Part shown: positions 8,101-20,128 of the stretch, one piece after another | Layout: every line of letters begins with the position of its first letter | Numbering within the stretch: the stretch's first letter is position 1 | NCBI RefSeq assembly: GCF_018613325.1 | Contig: NZ_JAGGQJ010000004.1 | Span: 124,001-188,000, forward strand | Direction: 5' to 3' | DNA: 64,000 nt | Source of the DNA: Bacillus sp. ISL-34 | GTDB lineage: Bacteria; Bacillota; Bacilli; Bacillales; DSM-1321 | Position numbers and translations under genes: made by a program | Notes under the pieces: generated by a model | Told to the model about the DNA's origin: nothing | Database searches by the model: none | What the model saw: only the letters and a program-made list of their open reading frames with translations

Positions 8101-8637
8101 CTAGAATGTCCTTGAAAAAAAGTAAAGGGTGACCATTGCTCCCAGGCCTCCCGCTATGGAAAAATGGAGCAGCTTCAGTTTTTTGCCCATTAAAATCCAG
8201 AGTCCTAAATTAATGAACAAGACAATATAAAGGATCCCCACTTTGCCGGGTGCCATGAATTCGGCAAAACTGACTGTTAATAAAAGCAATGATAGCGCCA
8301 TTCCAATCAACGCCATTTGAAAAATGATTTTCCTGCCGGTAAAGCGGCGGACTGCCAGCCCAAAGACAAGAATTGAAATTGTTGTCATAAGCATTTGCAT
8401 TCTTATGGGTATTTCAGTAAAATAATTCAAAAATACAATAAATGCAAAAAGGGCCCCAATCAACGACCCGGAAAAGATATCGTTTTTTACGCTCCCGGCT
8501 TTAGTCGAATTGGATGGCGGCAATTCGCCTTGACAGTATAATGCAAGCAGGTAATTACAATATTGCTCTGGAAGCATACGACTTTCCTTCCAGGAGTTTA
8601 TTTCTTGAATGATGATTTTCTTTCTCATCTCATTCAT
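8101..8637 (-). CDS. Unknown five-helix membrane protein
   Basis: The family was not recognised by name. The 178-residue protein starts with a soluble charged segment containing NSWKESRMLPEQYCNYLLALYCQGE (about 12-36), a motif I associate with other uncharacterised Bacillus membrane proteins. About five hydrophobic helices follow between residues 55 and 178, with short loops. ATG at 8637 is chosen because GAGGATG lies 8 nt upstream; GTG at 8646 is an alternative. It sits alone between cccA and sigA on the minus strand, a position empty in B. subtilis as I recall it. Function unknown. Confidence 0.75.
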   Translation of the reverse strand: MNEMRKKIIIQEINSWKESRMLPEQYCNYLLALYCQGELPPSNSTKAGSVKNDIFSGSLIGALFAFIVFLNYFTEIPIRMQMLMTTISILVFGLAVRRFTGRKIIFQMALIGMALSLLLLTVSFAEFMAPGKVGILYIVLFINLGLWILMGKKLKLLHFSIAGGLGAMVTLYFFSRTF

Positions 8638-8760
8638 GAATCTCACATCCTCATGATGATCATTTCTTATAACGACTTAGTTTTTTAAAAAAATGTTTTT
8701 TCATTATTTAGATAAATGGTTAAGTATTGTTCTTACAGAAAATTTTTAAATCGGAATTGA

Positions 8761-8804
8761 AAAAAAGAGCCTCTCCCGAACGCTGGGCATTCAAAGAGGG
8801 CTCT
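8761..8804 (-). terminator. Terminator of the sigA operon
   Basis: AGAGCCCTC and GAGAGGCTCT pair on the minus strand around a loop of about 20 nt and are followed by TTTTTTTC. It lies 17 bp after sigA. Confidence 0.8.
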
Positions 8805-8820
8805 GTAAAGGGCATATATT

Positions 8821-9954
8821 CTATTCCAGGAAATCTTTCAAGCGTTTGCTGCGGCTAGGATGTCTCAATTTACGCAGCGCCTTCGCTTCGATTTGACGGA
8901 TACGCTCGCGGGTGACCCCAAATACCTTCCCTACCTCTTCAAGAGTACGGGTGCGGCCATCATCAAGTCCAAAGCGGAGTCTCAAGACGTTCTCTTCACG
9001 GTCAGTAAGAGTATCCAATACATCTTCAAGCTGTTCTTTCAATAGTTCATATGCTGCATGTTCCGATGGGGAAGTCGCATCCTGATCCTCAATGAAATCA
9101 CCTAAATGTGAATCGTCTTCTTCACCTATTGGCGTTTCCAATGAAACAGGCTCCTGAGCTATTTTCAAGATTTCACGAACTTTTTCAGGAGTTAAGTCCA
9201 TATCCTCCGCAATTTCTTCCGGAGAAGGTTCACGCCCTAAATCCTGAAGAAGCTGTCTTTGGACACGGATCAATTTATTGATGGTTTCCACCATATGCAC
9301 CGGTATCCGAATCGTTCTTGCTTGGTCGGCAATGGCACGGGTTATCGCTTGGCGAATCCACCATGTTGCATACGTACTGAATTTGAATCCCTTGCGGTAA
9401 TCAAATTTTTCCACTGCTTTGATAAGTCCCATATTACCTTCCTGAATCAAATCAAGGAAAAGCATTCCACGTCCGACATAGCGCTTGGCGATACTGACAA
9501 CAAGACGAAGGTTAGCTTCTGCCAAACGACGTTTCGCTTCTTCATCCCCATCTTCAATTCTCGTCGCCAGAGAGATTTCCTCTTCTGCCGATAAAAGGTC
9601 GACCCGACCAATTTCCTTTAAGTACATGCGTACTGGGTCATTAATTTTAACGCCAGGAGGAACACTTAAATCATTTAAGTCAAACTCTTCTTCTTTTGCA
9701 AGTTTCTTCTCATCCGGATCATCTTCATCCTCGTCTTCCTCACCATCAGTGAGTATTTCGACGCCGTTTTCTGCTAACACCTCATAGAACTCATCCATTT
9801 GATCGGAATCCAACTCAAAACCGCCAATCATTTCAGCGATTTTTTCTAAAGTCAAAGAGCCTCGTTTTTTACCTAGCTCTAGTAATTTTTCTTTCACCTG
9901 TTCAAGGCTAAATTCATTATCAACTTGTTTGGAACGTGCTGGTTTTTCAGCCAT
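8821..9954 (-). CDS. sigA: Primary sigma factor SigA
   Basis: This is the housekeeping sigma-70 factor that directs RNA polymerase to -35/-10 promoters. The 377 residues contain an acidic region 1.1 (with the [13 protein letters not shown] stretch), region 1.2, regions 2.1-2.4 ([36 protein letters not shown]), region 3 ([13 protein letters not shown]) and region 4 with the recognition helix [18 protein letters not shown]. It is the last gene of the macromolecular synthesis operon yqxD-dnaG-sigA and follows dnaG by 35 bp, with an AAGGAGGGG ribosome binding site. Confidence 0.98.
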   Translation of the reverse strand: MAEKPARSKQVDNEFSLEQVKEKLLELGKKRGSLTLEKIAEMIGGFELDSDQMDEFYEVLAENGVEILTDGEEDEDEDDPDEKKLAKEEEFDLNDLSVPPGVKINDPVRMYLKEIGRVDLLSAEEEISLATRIEDGDEEAKRRLAEANLRLVVSIAKRYVGRGMLFLDLIQEGNMGLIKAVEKFDYRKGFKFSTYATWWIRQAITRAIADQARTIRIPVHMVETINKLIRVQRQLLQDLGREPSPEEIAEDMDLTPEKVREILKIAQEPVSLETPIGEEDDSHLGDFIEDQDATSPSEHAAYELLKEQLEDVLDTLTDREENVLRLRFGLDDGRTRTLEEVGKVFGVTRERIRQIEAKALRKLRHPSRSKRLKDFLE

Positions 9955-9989
9955 TAGTTCCCCTCCTTCCAGGACTTACACCTAAACGA

Positions 9990-11798
9990 CTACAACATTT
10001 TACGCAATTTAATGATTTCCATGGCAATTTGTGCAGCAGTGACATAATCACTTCGTCTGACTGCATCTTTTTCTTCAACTTGTTTTTCTTTTATCTTTAA
10101 CAACTTTTCATATTTCAACACTTGATTTATACAATCGGTCAGTTCTTTATCGGTAACTTCCTCATTCACTGACATCATTTCTATTTCCGAAACGATCCTT
10201 CTCAAGTTTGGATCCGGTAAATAAGTAAGGAAAAAGCTTGTATCCGGTTCGTGTCCATCTTCATAGAACGCATATAAATAGGTGATGATTGCCTGATGTT
10301 CATCTACATGAAAAACCGTTTGTCCAAGCAACTGCTGAATTTTGAAAGTCATATCCCTGCTTTTTAGCATATGGGCGATCAACTTCATTTCAGCATTATG
10401 GTGAGCAGGCTTTAACTTATGCTCATATTGCAGGGACATTTTCTTTTGGGCTGCAGGCTGCGGCAGTGTCCCCTTCTTGCGTTCCGTAAAGAACACTTGA
10501 CGCTGCTGCTGTTCCAGCGCATCCAATGATAGGGAAAATTCAGAGGATAGCTGGCGAAGATAATGATCCCTCTCCACTGCATTGGGCAATCGTGAAATTT
10601 CTTTAAGGACTTCTTCGATATATTGAATTCGATCTCCTTCATTATTTACATTTTTCCCTCGACGCAAATAATGCATTTTGAATGCCATGTAGGTTAAACT
10701 GGCCCCTATTACTTCAGAAACAAAGCTTTTTTCACCGAATTCCTTTATGTAGTCATCGGGGTCCAAGTTATCAGGCATGAGAGCGACTTTCACGGAAAAC
10801 TCATGATCCTGCAGCATATTAACTGCACGATTGGCAGCGTTCAATCCCGCAGAGTCCGAATCGTAGCATATAAATATCTGGTCAGTATTTCTTTTTAAAA
10901 GCTGGATATGCTGGTCCGTCAGGGCAGTACCCATTGTAGCGACCGCATTCTCCACACCTGCGCCAACAGCTGAAATGCAATCGGCAAAGCCTTCAAAAAT
11001 GACTGCTTGTTCTTTCTTTCGTATGTGTGGTCTTGCATGATGGAAATTATATAAAGTTTTACTTTTATTAAAGATTGGCGTTTCAGGACTATTCAAATAT
11101 TTGGGCTCATCGTCCCCCATCGCTCTTCCTGAAAATGCAATCGTATTTCCTTGATGATCCATAATTGGAAACATGACTCTATTTCTGAAACGGTCAAAAT
11201 ATGACTCGTCTTTTTCCCTGTAAATAATAAGCCCTGCCTGCTCCATGTATTCCGCTGGAAACCCGCGCTTTAAAAGAAACTTGGACACGAAGTCCCATGA
11301 ATCCAAAGAGTAGCCAATTTGGAACTTTTCTATCGTCTCTTCAGTAAACCCGCGTTTAAGTAAATATTCGAGAGCATCCTGCCCCTCTTTCGTATTAACG
11401 AGGAGATGATGATAAAACTTCCTTAGCAGGTCATGTGCCTCAATCATTTGCTGCGAGCCTGCCGGCATGTTGGAACGCTTGGAATCCTTATTGATTTCAA
11501 CATCCAAAGGAACATTTCCTTTTTCGGCTAAAACTTTTGCAGATTCCACAAAGCTGTAGCCTTCTATATCCATCAAGAAGGTAAAAATATTTCCGCCTGC
11601 CCCGCAACCAAAACAGTGAAAGATTTGTTTTTCCGTTGAAACGGAAAACGAGGGCGAGTTTTCACCATGAAAAGGACATAGGCCAAAGTAATTGCGCCCC
11701 TGCTTCTTCAGCTGGACATACTCCCCAATTAAATCAACAATGTCAACAGCTTCACGAATTTGATTAATTTTCTCATCTTCTATACGGCCATTTATCAT
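9990..11798 (-). CDS. dnaG: DNA primase
   Basis: It makes RNA primers for lagging-strand synthesis and binds DnaB/DnaC-type helicase through its C-terminus. The zinc-binding domain has C41-P-F-H44 and C62-F-G-C65. The TOPRIM core has FEGFADC (most primases have EGYMD/EGFMD, so Ala is a small variation) and YDSDSAG. A helical helicase-interaction domain ends the 602 residues. ATG at 11798 is preferred to TTG at 11813, which lies within the AAGGTGG ribosome binding site region. It lies between yqxD and sigA, as is usual in Firmicutes. Confidence 0.96.
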   Translation of the reverse strand: MINGRIEDEKINQIREAVDIVDLIGEYVQLKKQGRNYFGLCPFHGENSPSFSVSTEKQIFHCFGCGAGGNIFTFLMDIEGYSFVESAKVLAEKGNVPLDVEINKDSKRSNMPAGSQQMIEAHDLLRKFYHHLLVNTKEGQDALEYLLKRGFTEETIEKFQIGYSLDSWDFVSKFLLKRGFPAEYMEQAGLIIYREKDESYFDRFRNRVMFPIMDHQGNTIAFSGRAMGDDEPKYLNSPETPIFNKSKTLYNFHHARPHIRKKEQAVIFEGFADCISAVGAGVENAVATMGTALTDQHIQLLKRNTDQIFICYDSDSAGLNAANRAVNMLQDHEFSVKVALMPDNLDPDDYIKEFGEKSFVSEVIGASLTYMAFKMHYLRRGKNVNNEGDRIQYIEEVLKEISRLPNAVERDHYLRQLSSEFSLSLDALEQQQRQVFFTERKKGTLPQPAAQKKMSLQYEHKLKPAHHNAEMKLIAHMLKSRDMTFKIQQLLGQTVFHVDEHQAIITYLYAFYEDGHEPDTSFFLTYLPDPNLRRIVSEIEMMSVNEEVTDKELTDCINQVLKYEKLLKIKEKQVEEKDAVRRSDYVTAAQIAMEIIKLRKML

Positions 11799-11846
11799 TT
11801 TTCCACCTTGCAATATTGGTGATAGTTTCTAATTCGATACTGTTTC

Positions 11847-12329
11847 CTAATTCCCTGCAAAGTTCGACAATGTTTTCAAAAGTTTATTTGTAAAACATGC
11901 ACGATCTTCCTTTGTGAATGCTTTCGGCCCTTTCGTATGCTTCCCCTGCCTGCGGAGTTTCGCCGACTGATAACGCATATCCAAAAGCATGAAAATATTC
12001 TCGTCAGTGTATTCTTTTCCCCTTGGCGAAAGGACATAAACGTTTTTAGGAAGCAGGGTCCCAGCCAAACCAATATCTGCAGTAATGACAATATCACCCT
12101 TTTTTACTGAGTTTACTATATAAAGATCTGCCGCTTCTTTGTCTGCATCGACATATACCCATTTACCTTCAGGGTTATTCATCATATTTTTATATGATGC
12201 AACAAAACAGACTTCAACATCGTGCAAACTTGCACAATGAAGGATTTCGTCTTTCACCGGGCATGCATCGGCATCGACGTGTATCGTAGGTTTATTATTC
12301 ATACCTTCTAATTCTACATCTTTCTGCAT
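11847..12329 (-). CDS. yqxD: UPF0178/DUF188 protein YqxD
   Basis: This 160-residue YaiI/YqxD protein has the PIN-like signature VDADACPVK near the N-terminus, a central VITADIGLA acidic motif and the conserved tail GPKAFTKEDRACFTNKL. Conserved Asp residues suggest a metal-dependent nuclease fold, but the activity is undemonstrated as far as I know. Two starts are possible: ATG at 12329 (AGGGGAG about 9 nt upstream, used here) and ATG at 12302, which begins closer to the conserved core. It is the first gene of the sigA operon. Confidence 0.88.
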   Translation of the reverse strand: MQKDVELEGMNNKPTIHVDADACPVKDEILHCASLHDVEVCFVASYKNMMNNPEGKWVYVDADKEAADLYIVNSVKKGDIVITADIGLAGTLLPKNVYVLSPRGKEYTDENIFMLLDMRYQSAKLRRQGKHTKGPKAFTKEDRACFTNKLLKTLSNFAGN

Positions 12330-12754
12330 AATCCTTTTTCTCCCCTAAACTTTATGAAGATATGGTGAATTTCCAGCATTCATTCAGAGGGTTTCCTCTA
12401 ATAGAGCACACATTAATTCTTCAAGGAATACCTGCCCATTTAAGTGAAAGCGCCTCTTTTGCCTTGAAAAAGACCAGCCCCTCCTGAATTATACGGAACA
12501 TGTCGAATTATTTTTATGATAAAAACCTTGACATCTCATTAACCTTTAGTTTATTCCTTATTAATTAAGTCTAAACCTTAAGATTACTTTTTTCTCACAA
12601 TTTTTTATTATAGTCTATTTGATTAGAAGATGCCAACATTTAAATTCCGAATTTTTTTTCATGCAAATCAATGGATTTACAGTTGGAAACATAGAGGAAT
12701 TTTATGTAATTATTTTGAACTTATTCTTTTTATTCCCTATTGGACCTTGGCATT
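12330..12754. other. AT-rich gap upstream of the sigA operon
   Basis: No gene is seen here. On the minus strand a perfect TATAAT at 12488-12493 lies about 160 bp before yqxD but has only a weak -35 (TAAAAA, 17 bp away), so it is a possible sigA-operon promoter. A TTGACA at 12539-12544 on the plus strand has no gene downstream and a poor -10. Confidence 0.4.
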
Positions 12755-12794
12755 AAAATGTGAGCTGACACATAAAGTGCCTAGCTCACATTTT
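12755..12794 (-). terminator. Terminator of ccpN-yqfL
   Basis: A perfect 12-bp stem (AAAATGTGAGCT with its complement) encloses a 16-nt loop, 22 bp after yqfL. The terminal TTTT lies in the stem, so it is a moderately typical intrinsic terminator. Confidence 0.7.
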
Positions 12795-12815
12795 GATTTG
12801 CCTTAATTATAAGGA

Positions 12816-13637
12816 TCAACGGTTTTTGTTTTGAAGGATATTGATTATCAAATTGGCTGTTTCTTCAACAGCTTTATTGGTTACATCAATGATAGGACAG
12901 TTCAACCTTGAAATGATTGTATCAAAGTATGTCAATTCTTCTTTTATGCGCTCCACATTTGCATAAATCGCATGATCATTGAGCCCAAGTGACTTTAATC
13001 GTTCTTTACGAATATGGTTCAGCTTTTCCGGGCTGATCTTTAAACCAATGCATTTTTCAGGAGGCACCAGGAACAGCTCTTCTGGAGGTTCCACTTCAGG
13101 CACTAAAGGTACGTTCGCCACCTTATAGCGTTTATGGGCTAAATACTGTGATAATGGCGTTTTGGAAGTGCGTGAAACACCGACAAGGACGATATCTGCA
13201 CGTAAAATGCCCCGTGGGTCACGTCCATCATCATATTTTACAGCAAATTCAATGGCTTCCACACGCTTGAAATAGTCATCATCCAGCTTTCTTACAAGAC
13301 CAGGTTCATTAAGCGGCCCTTTTGGCGCCCTTTCCTGAAGGATGTCCATGAGCGGCCCTAAAATGTCATAAGCAGACAGGTTTTCTTTCTCGACCTGTGC
13401 TTTCATATACGCTCTAACAGCTGGCTTCACAAGAGTATAAGCAATGATTGCCCCATCCAACTTAGCGAGTGATATCACTTCATCCACGTTTTGTTCATCT
13501 TCAATATACGGTATTCTCTTTATGGAAAATGCAGATCCCGAGAACTGGCTTGCAGCGGCTTTTGTAACCAATTCCGCTGTTTCCCCCACCGAATCCGATA
13601 CAACATATATAATAGAACCGTTCATATTCTCCGTCAT
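12816..13637 (-). CDS. yqfL: Bifunctional kinase/pyrophosphorylase regulator YqfL (PPSR family)
   Basis: Members of this DUF299 family phosphorylate and dephosphorylate a threonine of pyruvate phosphate dikinase or PEP synthase using ADP and Pi. In B. subtilis YqfL is described as a partner of CcpN in carbon metabolism. Seen here: [16 protein letters not shown] at the N-terminus and the P-loop-like [15 protein letters not shown] (about 155-169). The start is uncertain: ATG at 13637 (273 aa) follows AGGGGG; ATG at 13625 is also possible; an ATG at 13667 lies inside ccpN. No dikinase gene is in the window. Confidence 0.88.
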   Translation of the reverse strand: MTENMNGSIIYVVSDSVGETAELVTKAAASQFSGSAFSIKRIPYIEDEQNVDEVISLAKLDGAIIAYTLVKPAVRAYMKAQVEKENLSAYDILGPLMDILQERAPKGPLNEPGLVRKLDDDYFKRVEAIEFAVKYDDGRDPRGILRADIVLVGVSRTSKTPLSQYLAHKRYKVANVPLVPEVEPPEELFLVPPEKCIGLKISPEKLNHIRKERLKSLGLNDHAIYANVERIKEELTYFDTIISRLNCPIIDVTNKAVEETANLIINILQNKNR

Positions 13638-13653
13638 TCCTTTTGCAAGCCCC

Positions 13654-14292
13654 CTAATAGCCTTCATCAGCCAAAGCTACGAATGCTTTCGTAATATTGG
13701 TTTTTGTAATCCTTCCAATTACTTCATAGCCTTTTTCTGTGTCTTTGACGACCGGTAATGAGTCGATTTGTTTATCAATCAATTTTTTGGCAACATCAAT
13801 CAAAAGGTCTTCTTTTGAACACATTGTAATATTGGGCATCCTAGTCATGATGATATTGACTGGAATGGAGTTAAGCTCTTGTTTCCCAATACTCGCACGC
13901 AATAAGTCTTTCCTTGATAAGACACCAACAAGCAATGCATGCTTATCGACGACGAACATTGTTCCGACATCTTCTAAAAACATCATGACGATTGCATCAT
14001 ATACGGAAATGCCCTCATCAACAACGACAGGTATCGATTGGTAGTCTCTTACATAAAGATGGTTAAGGCTGTCGGTCAAAAGCTGTGTCCCTGACCTGCC
14101 TGTATAGAAATAACCCACACGGGGCCTGGCATCAAGAAAACCTGCCATCGTTAAAATGGCTAGATCTGGACGAAGTGTCGCCCTGGTAAGGTTCAATCTA
14201 TCCGCAATATGTTCTCCAGTAATCGGTCCGTTTTCTTTTACAATTTGTAAAATTTGTTCCTGACGCTTATTCAATTGGATTATAATCACCAC
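13654..14292 (-). CDS. ccpN: Transcriptional repressor CcpN
   Basis: This is a repressor of gluconeogenic genes (gapB, pckA in B. subtilis) under glycolytic conditions. The 212 residues contain an N-terminal winged HTH ([35 protein letters not shown], about 24-58) and two CBS domains (about 80-140 and 145-208) that sense adenylates. The start codon is uncertain: GTG-GTG at 14292/14289 overlaps a GGGGTGGTGA ribosome binding site, and TTG at 14274 is an alternative. The second GTG matches the B. subtilis N-terminus best. It forms an operon with yqfL. Confidence 0.93.
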   Translation of the reverse strand: MVIIIQLNKRQEQILQIVKENGPITGEHIADRLNLTRATLRPDLAILTMAGFLDARPRVGYFYTGRSGTQLLTDSLNHLYVRDYQSIPVVVDEGISVYDAIVMMFLEDVGTMFVVDKHALLVGVLSRKDLLRASIGKQELNSIPVNIIMTRMPNITMCSKEDLLIDVAKKLIDKQIDSLPVVKDTEKGYEVIGRITKTNITKAFVALADEGY

Positions 14293-14401
14293 CCCACTGC
14301 TTTCGCAGAGTAAAGTAACAAAAGTTATTCATTTAATAATTATATACTAAATTATTTAATTAGGGCATTTTTGTCCTATTTATTGACCATTATCTTTTTA
14401 A

Positions 14402-14437
14402 GAAATCGGAAACCCTATTTAAAGTGTTCCCGATTTC
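14402..14437 (-). terminator. Terminator of glyQS
   Basis: GAAATCGG and CCGATTTC pair around a 20-nt loop, followed on the minus strand by TTAAAAAGATAA; it lies 16 bp after glyS. Confidence 0.65.
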
Positions 14438-14452
14438 CATACATCCTTTCGA

Positions 14453-16522
14453 TCATGTAAGGATGATTTTATTCATGGCAGCAAAACCTGCAACCAAATC
14501 ACTGATTTCCTTCATCAAGGATAAACGGTTATTACGGATTGCTTCATCATCTGCCATGACCATTGTATTCTCGAAATATGACTCTATTTCCGATTGAAGC
14601 GAAACAAGCTGTTCAAACCGCTCATTCTCATCTTTAGATTCCATATAATGGATTGCCACTTTTTGATATTTTACATATAACGCATTTTCTTGATCATTTT
14701 CAAAGGCACCAGGGTCAACTGTCACCTTATTGTCACATTTTACGGCAATGTTCATGACCCGGCTTAATGCTTCCAGGCTTTCTTTAAACCCTGCTTCATC
14801 CTTTTTAGCATCCAAGACATGTGCACGTTCGACGATGGAGTGGATATAACCGATTTCATTGAACAGAACTGCATCAATCAAATCGTAACGGATTTGCTGT
14901 TCTTGAAGCAGATGTTTGACACGGGCTTTAAAGAATGTGAACATATCCGCTTTAACTTCTTCAAGATCACGTTTTAAGATGCCTTTTGATTCCAGTCCTT
15001 TAAGGCCTAAAGCAATAAGCTCCTCTAATGAAATATTCCATTTCTTCTCCGCTAGGATTTGGACGACACCGCTCGCCTGCCTTCTTAATGCATAAGGATC
15101 CTGGGAACCTGTCGGAATGACGCCAATGGCGAAGAACGAAGATAAAGTATCAATTTTTTCAGCTAAACTCACAACCGCTCCAATGACTGAAGGCGGTACA
15201 TTGTCATCCGCATGTCTTGGCATATAATGTTCATTGATAGCCGCGGCCACTTCTTTTGCTTCGCCTTTTAAGAGCGCATATTTTTCACCCATATACCCTT
15301 GCAATTCAGGGAATTCATAAACCATTTGACTCACCAAATCGAACTTGGCAATTGCCGCTGTACGAAGCGCCATTTCTTTTTCCGCCTTTAAATTCAAAGC
15401 ATCCGCAAGGGCACCCGTCACTGCAGTTACCCGGGCCGTTTTCTCGGCTAATGTACCAATTTCTTCATGATAAACGATGCTGTCAAGCTTTTTCAAAGCA
15501 TCCGAAATCTCTTTTTTCTGATCTTCTTTATAGAAGAATGCTGCATCCGATAGGCGGGCACGCAATACTTTTTCATTACCTTTAGAAACCTTATCCAAAT
15601 GGCGGTCATCACCGTTACGCACGGTTACAAAGTAAGCAAGCAGTTTCCCGTCCTGATCTTTAACAGGGAAATAACGTTGATGTTCCTTCATTGATGTGAT
15701 AAGCACCTCAGCTGGAAGCTCAAGGAATTCTTCTTCAAAATGTCCAAATAACACCGTTGGATACTCTACCAAATTATTTACTTCTTCAAGCAGATCTTCA
15801 TCGACTGGGATGATCCAGCCTTTGTCCTGCTCAAGCTCTTTAATCTGATCCAATATAACTTGTCGGCGTTTATCTGGATCCGCCATAACAAATTGCTCTT
15901 TTAGCGTATCTTCGTACAGTTCCGGCAACTCGATGCTTGCGCTATCGCCCAAGAAACGGTGTCCCTTTGTTTCACGGCCCGTTTCCACATCAGCAATGCT
16001 GAATGGCACTATGTCATTGCCGAATAAGGCAATCAGCCATTTAATCGGACGGACGAAGCGAAGCTCCTGATTGGCCCAACGCATATTTTTCGGGAAAGTC
16101 ATGCCGCTGATGATATCCTGCAGCTCAGCTAAAAGCTTAATGGTCTGCTGTCCTTTTATGAATTTATTCACATGGACATATTCCACACCCTTGATTTCTT
16201 TAAAATAAATATCCTCTGAAGTCATGCCTTGACCCCTGACGAATCCCAATGCGGCTTTAGACCAATTGCCTTCTCCGTCCAAAGCGATTTTCTTGGCAGG
16301 ACCTTTTGCTTCTTCTTCGATATCCTTTTGCGATTCTTCCACGTCTTTCACCAATACGGCCAAACGTCGTGGTGTGGAAAAAGCTTCAACCGTTCCGAAT
16401 TCAATCGCTTTTTCCGTTAGCCATTGCTGCACTTTATCTGACAGTTGTTGCATTGATGCTGTCACAAAACGGGCAGGCAGCTCTTCCAATCCAATCTCCA
16501 ATAACAAATCACGCTTGCTCAT
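14453..16522 (-). CDS. glyS: Glycyl-tRNA synthetase beta subunit
   Basis: This is the 689-residue beta subunit of the bacterial alpha2beta2 glycyl-tRNA synthetase. It supplies tRNA recognition: it has the typical N-terminus [15 protein letters not shown], the [13 protein letters not shown] and HRFLG segments, an HD-like central region, and a C-terminal anticodon-binding DALR-type domain. The ATG at 16522 follows GGGGAG and overlaps the end of glyQ by 14 nt, so the two are translationally coupled. Expression is set by the T-box leader in front of glyQ. Confidence 0.97.
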   Translation of the reverse strand: MSKRDLLLEIGLEELPARFVTASMQQLSDKVQQWLTEKAIEFGTVEAFSTPRRLAVLVKDVEESQKDIEEEAKGPAKKIALDGEGNWSKAALGFVRGQGMTSEDIYFKEIKGVEYVHVNKFIKGQQTIKLLAELQDIISGMTFPKNMRWANQELRFVRPIKWLIALFGNDIVPFSIADVETGRETKGHRFLGDSASIELPELYEDTLKEQFVMADPDKRRQVILDQIKELEQDKGWIIPVDEDLLEEVNNLVEYPTVLFGHFEEEFLELPAEVLITSMKEHQRYFPVKDQDGKLLAYFVTVRNGDDRHLDKVSKGNEKVLRARLSDAAFFYKEDQKKEISDALKKLDSIVYHEEIGTLAEKTARVTAVTGALADALNLKAEKEMALRTAAIAKFDLVSQMVYEFPELQGYMGEKYALLKGEAKEVAAAINEHYMPRHADDNVPPSVIGAVVSLAEKIDTLSSFFAIGVIPTGSQDPYALRRQASGVVQILAEKKWNISLEELIALGLKGLESKGILKRDLEEVKADMFTFFKARVKHLLQEQQIRYDLIDAVLFNEIGYIHSIVERAHVLDAKKDEAGFKESLEALSRVMNIAVKCDNKVTVDPGAFENDQENALYVKYQKVAIHYMESKDENERFEQLVSLQSEIESYFENTMVMADDEAIRNNRLSLMKEISDLVAGFAAMNKIILT

Positions 16523-17405
16523 TTGTATTCTCCCCTTTCACTTTCAGAATCGGGAAGCCTAATTTTTCCCGCTCTTCATAGAAGGTTTTGGCAACCTTGC
16601 GCGCTAGGTTACGGCATCGGGCAATATAACCCGTTCTTTCCGTCACCGAGATGGCACCCTTTGCATCCAAAAGGTTAAATGTATGTGAACATTTCAAGAC
16701 ATAATCATATGCGGGATGTACAAGACCTTCTTCCATTTGGCGATGCGCTTCCTTTTCATACATCGTGAAAAGCTGGAACAGCATATCAAGGTCGGAGGTT
16801 TCGAACGTATATTTCGAATGTTCGTATTCCGGCTGTCCAAATATATCCCGAACTGTGAATCCATCTGTCCATTCCAGGTCAAATACGTTTTCCTTATCTT
16901 GAATGTAAGAGGCGAGACGTTCGATCCCGTATGTAATTTCAACGGAAACCGGCTTGCACTCAAGGCCGCCCACTTGTTGGAAATATGTAAATTGCGTGAT
17001 TTCCATTCCATCTAGCCACACTTCCCAACCGAGACCAGCACACCCTAGTGATGGATTTTCCCAGTTGTCCTCCACAAAGCGAATATCATGCTCAAGTGGA
17101 TTTATTCCTAAAGCGCGTAAAGAATCCAAATATAACTCTTGGATATTGTCAGGCGACGGCTTCATGATCACTTGGAACTGATGGTGCTGATACAGTCGGT
17201 TAGGATTCTCACCATAACGACCGTCAGCAGGACGGCGGGAAGGCTCCACGTAAGCAACGCTCCAAGGCTCCGGTCCAATGGCTCTCAGGAACGTGTATGG
17301 GCTCATCGTTCCTGCCCCTTTCTCGACATCATAAGCATTCATTAATATACAGCCTTGTTCAGACCAATGCTTTTGTAACGTTAAAATCATATTTTGAATA
17401 TTCAT
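16509..17405 (-). CDS. glyQ: Glycyl-tRNA synthetase alpha subunit
   Basis: This 298-residue class II synthetase subunit forms glycyl-adenylate. Visible signatures are [16 protein letters not shown], the class II motif 2 region [20 protein letters not shown] and [11 protein letters not shown] (motif 3). The ATG lies 5 nt after GGAGGTG. It is the first gene of glyQS and sits behind a T-box antiterminator that monitors uncharged tRNA-Gly. Confidence 0.97.
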   Translation of the reverse strand: MNIQNMILTLQKHWSEQGCILMNAYDVEKGAGTMSPYTFLRAIGPEPWSVAYVEPSRRPADGRYGENPNRLYQHHQFQVIMKPSPDNIQELYLDSLRALGINPLEHDIRFVEDNWENPSLGCAGLGWEVWLDGMEITQFTYFQQVGGLECKPVSVEITYGIERLASYIQDKENVFDLEWTDGFTVRDIFGQPEYEHSKYTFETSDLDMLFQLFTMYEKEAHRQMEEGLVHPAYDYVLKCSHTFNLLDAKGAISVTERTGYIARCRNLARKVAKTFYEEREKLGFPILKVKGENTNEQA

Positions 17406-17478
17406 CGTACACCTCCAGGTTATTTAAAACGTCTCTTTTTAAAATTAAGGATCGGGACCCATCACATTTTGGCAAACA

Positions 17479-17692
17479 AAAAACTCCCGTCCCTATGCGA
17501 AATGCATAGGGACGAGAGTATACCCGCGGTTCCACCCTAATTGCCGTTTGTAAAACGGCCTCTTTTCAAAGCAACATGCTCCGGAAACGCCCTTCCCTGT
17601 AAATCCATATCCCGGCTTCCACCGTCCCGGGTTCGCTTTTTATGGAGAATCACAGATACTCTTTTCCATCAACGCAATCTTCTTATTTTGAT
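17479..17692 (-). ncRNA. T-box leader (tRNA-Gly sensing) of glyQS
   Basis: On the minus strand the T-box core AGGGTGGAACCGCGG (complement of 17523-17538) is exact. A 15-16 bp terminator hairpin ending in TTTTTT (17479-17519) follows it. Upstream are a stem I region and a GGTGGAAG distal-loop-like motif. A GGC glycine triplet at 17589-17591 is a plausible specifier but I could not fold the RNA to confirm it. Uncharged tRNA-Gly would favour the antiterminator and read-through into glyQ. Confidence 0.92.
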
Positions 17693-17699
17693 GATTAGA

Positions 17700-17728
17700 A
17701 TTTTATACAAACTAGCATGGAATGTCAA
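17700..17728 (-). promoter_or_regulatory. Sigma-A promoter of the glyQS T-box transcript
   Basis: A perfect TTGACA (17723-17728) and TAAAAT (17700-17705) are separated by 17 bp, just upstream of the T-box leader. Confidence 0.8.
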
Positions 17729-17739
17729 TAGGTCAGATC

Positions 17740-18492
17740 CTAAAACATATCCTTCATCGTATCAATCTGTTTCAGGAACTTTTTTGATTTCAAATTCAGA
17801 CCAGAATATTCCTCATAATAAGCATCGATGATCTTCCTCAGTTCATTTTTCGTTTCAGGCTTGACGGAAATGTTTCCGAGCCTTGATAAATCGAAATAAT
17901 AAAAGATCCTCAGCAATTTGACGGCTGCAGGTGAAATTTTATAATGATAAGGGTCCTTCCCCAGGCAGCGGTGACAGATAAAGCCCGCTTCCCGAAGCGA
18001 GAAGGAGAATTCCCCTTCCGTTTCACCACATACAGCACACTGATTCAGCACTGGGTTAATTCCATTGACGGGCAGCATCTTCATTTCAAAAATGAATTTC
18101 AAAACCTCTGCGTCATATTCCTCGTTTATGTAATGCAAGGTTTGCGAAAGCAACTCATACAAATATGGATTCGGTTTCTTATCCTCGACACTTTTATCAA
18201 GCAATTCAACAATATAAGAAGCATAAGCAGTGGCAAAAAGATCCTCCCTTATGAAACGGAGTGAATCGACCATTTCGCCTTGCTGAAGACTCCCAAGTCC
18301 AGTTGATGTGGTTACAAGAAAATACCCGGAGCAAAAAAGCTGTGTGACGGCAGAAAGCCTGCTGTTAGGTTTACTGGCTCCTCTAGCCATTACGCCAATT
18401 TTTCCTAGCTCACGGGTATATATAGTAATGATTTTGTTATTTTCTCCATATGCAGTTCGCCTTATGACAATGCCCTCACATTTTTGGAGCAT
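17740..18492 (-). CDS. recO: DNA repair protein RecO
   Basis: RecO loads RecA onto SSB-coated single-stranded DNA with RecR and anneals strands. The 250 residues have an N-terminal OB fold ([38 protein letters not shown]) and a C-terminal helical domain with a zinc-binding pair CAVC (152-155 region) and CHRC. It follows yqzL by 33 bp in the era operon, the usual Bacillus order. GGTGG lies upstream of the ATG, though spacing is loose. Confidence 0.95.
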   Translation of the reverse strand: MLQKCEGIVIRRTAYGENNKIITIYTRELGKIGVMARGASKPNSRLSAVTQLFCSGYFLVTTSTGLGSLQQGEMVDSLRFIREDLFATAYASYIVELLDKSVEDKKPNPYLYELLSQTLHYINEEYDAEVLKFIFEMKMLPVNGINPVLNQCAVCGETEGEFSFSLREAGFICHRCLGKDPYHYKISPAAVKLLRIFYYFDLSRLGNISVKPETKNELRKIIDAYYEEYSGLNLKSKKFLKQIDTMKDMF

Positions 18493-18525
18493 ACCAAGAC
18501 ACCACCCATGCTCGCCAAGACTAAC

Positions 18526-18669
18526 CTATGAAACAGGAAAATCAATTTCTGCTAGCTCATCATTCAATACCAAGTGTCTTTCCTGTCTCTCGACTTCTAT
18601 CTCCTTAAACAGCAAATAGGTGTCCACATTACCTGTTTCACTAAATAATTCCCAGGTAAAATCCAACAT
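18526..18669 (-). CDS. yqzL: YqzL family small protein
   Basis: A 47-residue protein beginning MLDFTWELFSETGNVDTYLL and ending EIDFPVS. It is recognised as the Bacillus YqzL family, always found between era and recO. The ATG follows AAAGGTGGG at good spacing. It is acidic, with no membrane segment, and its function is unknown. It probably shares the cdd-era-yqzL-recO transcript, although a 99-bp gap separates it from era. Confidence 0.9.
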   Translation of the reverse strand: MLDFTWELFSETGNVDTYLLFKEIEVERQERHLVLNDELAEIDFPVS

Positions 18670-18768
18670 ATAAAGCCCACCTTTCATTTTTAACTAGCAA
18701 TATGAATATCCGACCATATGATTAGCTTGACCGTTTTCCAAACTTTCATGACGCGTAAATTTTGTTAA

Positions 18769-20128
<1,360 letters not shown>

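Noticed and set aside
12539..12568. TTGACA on the plus strand upstream of yqfL
   Set aside because: The matching -10 is poor and the genes downstream on that strand are absent; likely chance in AT-rich DNA.
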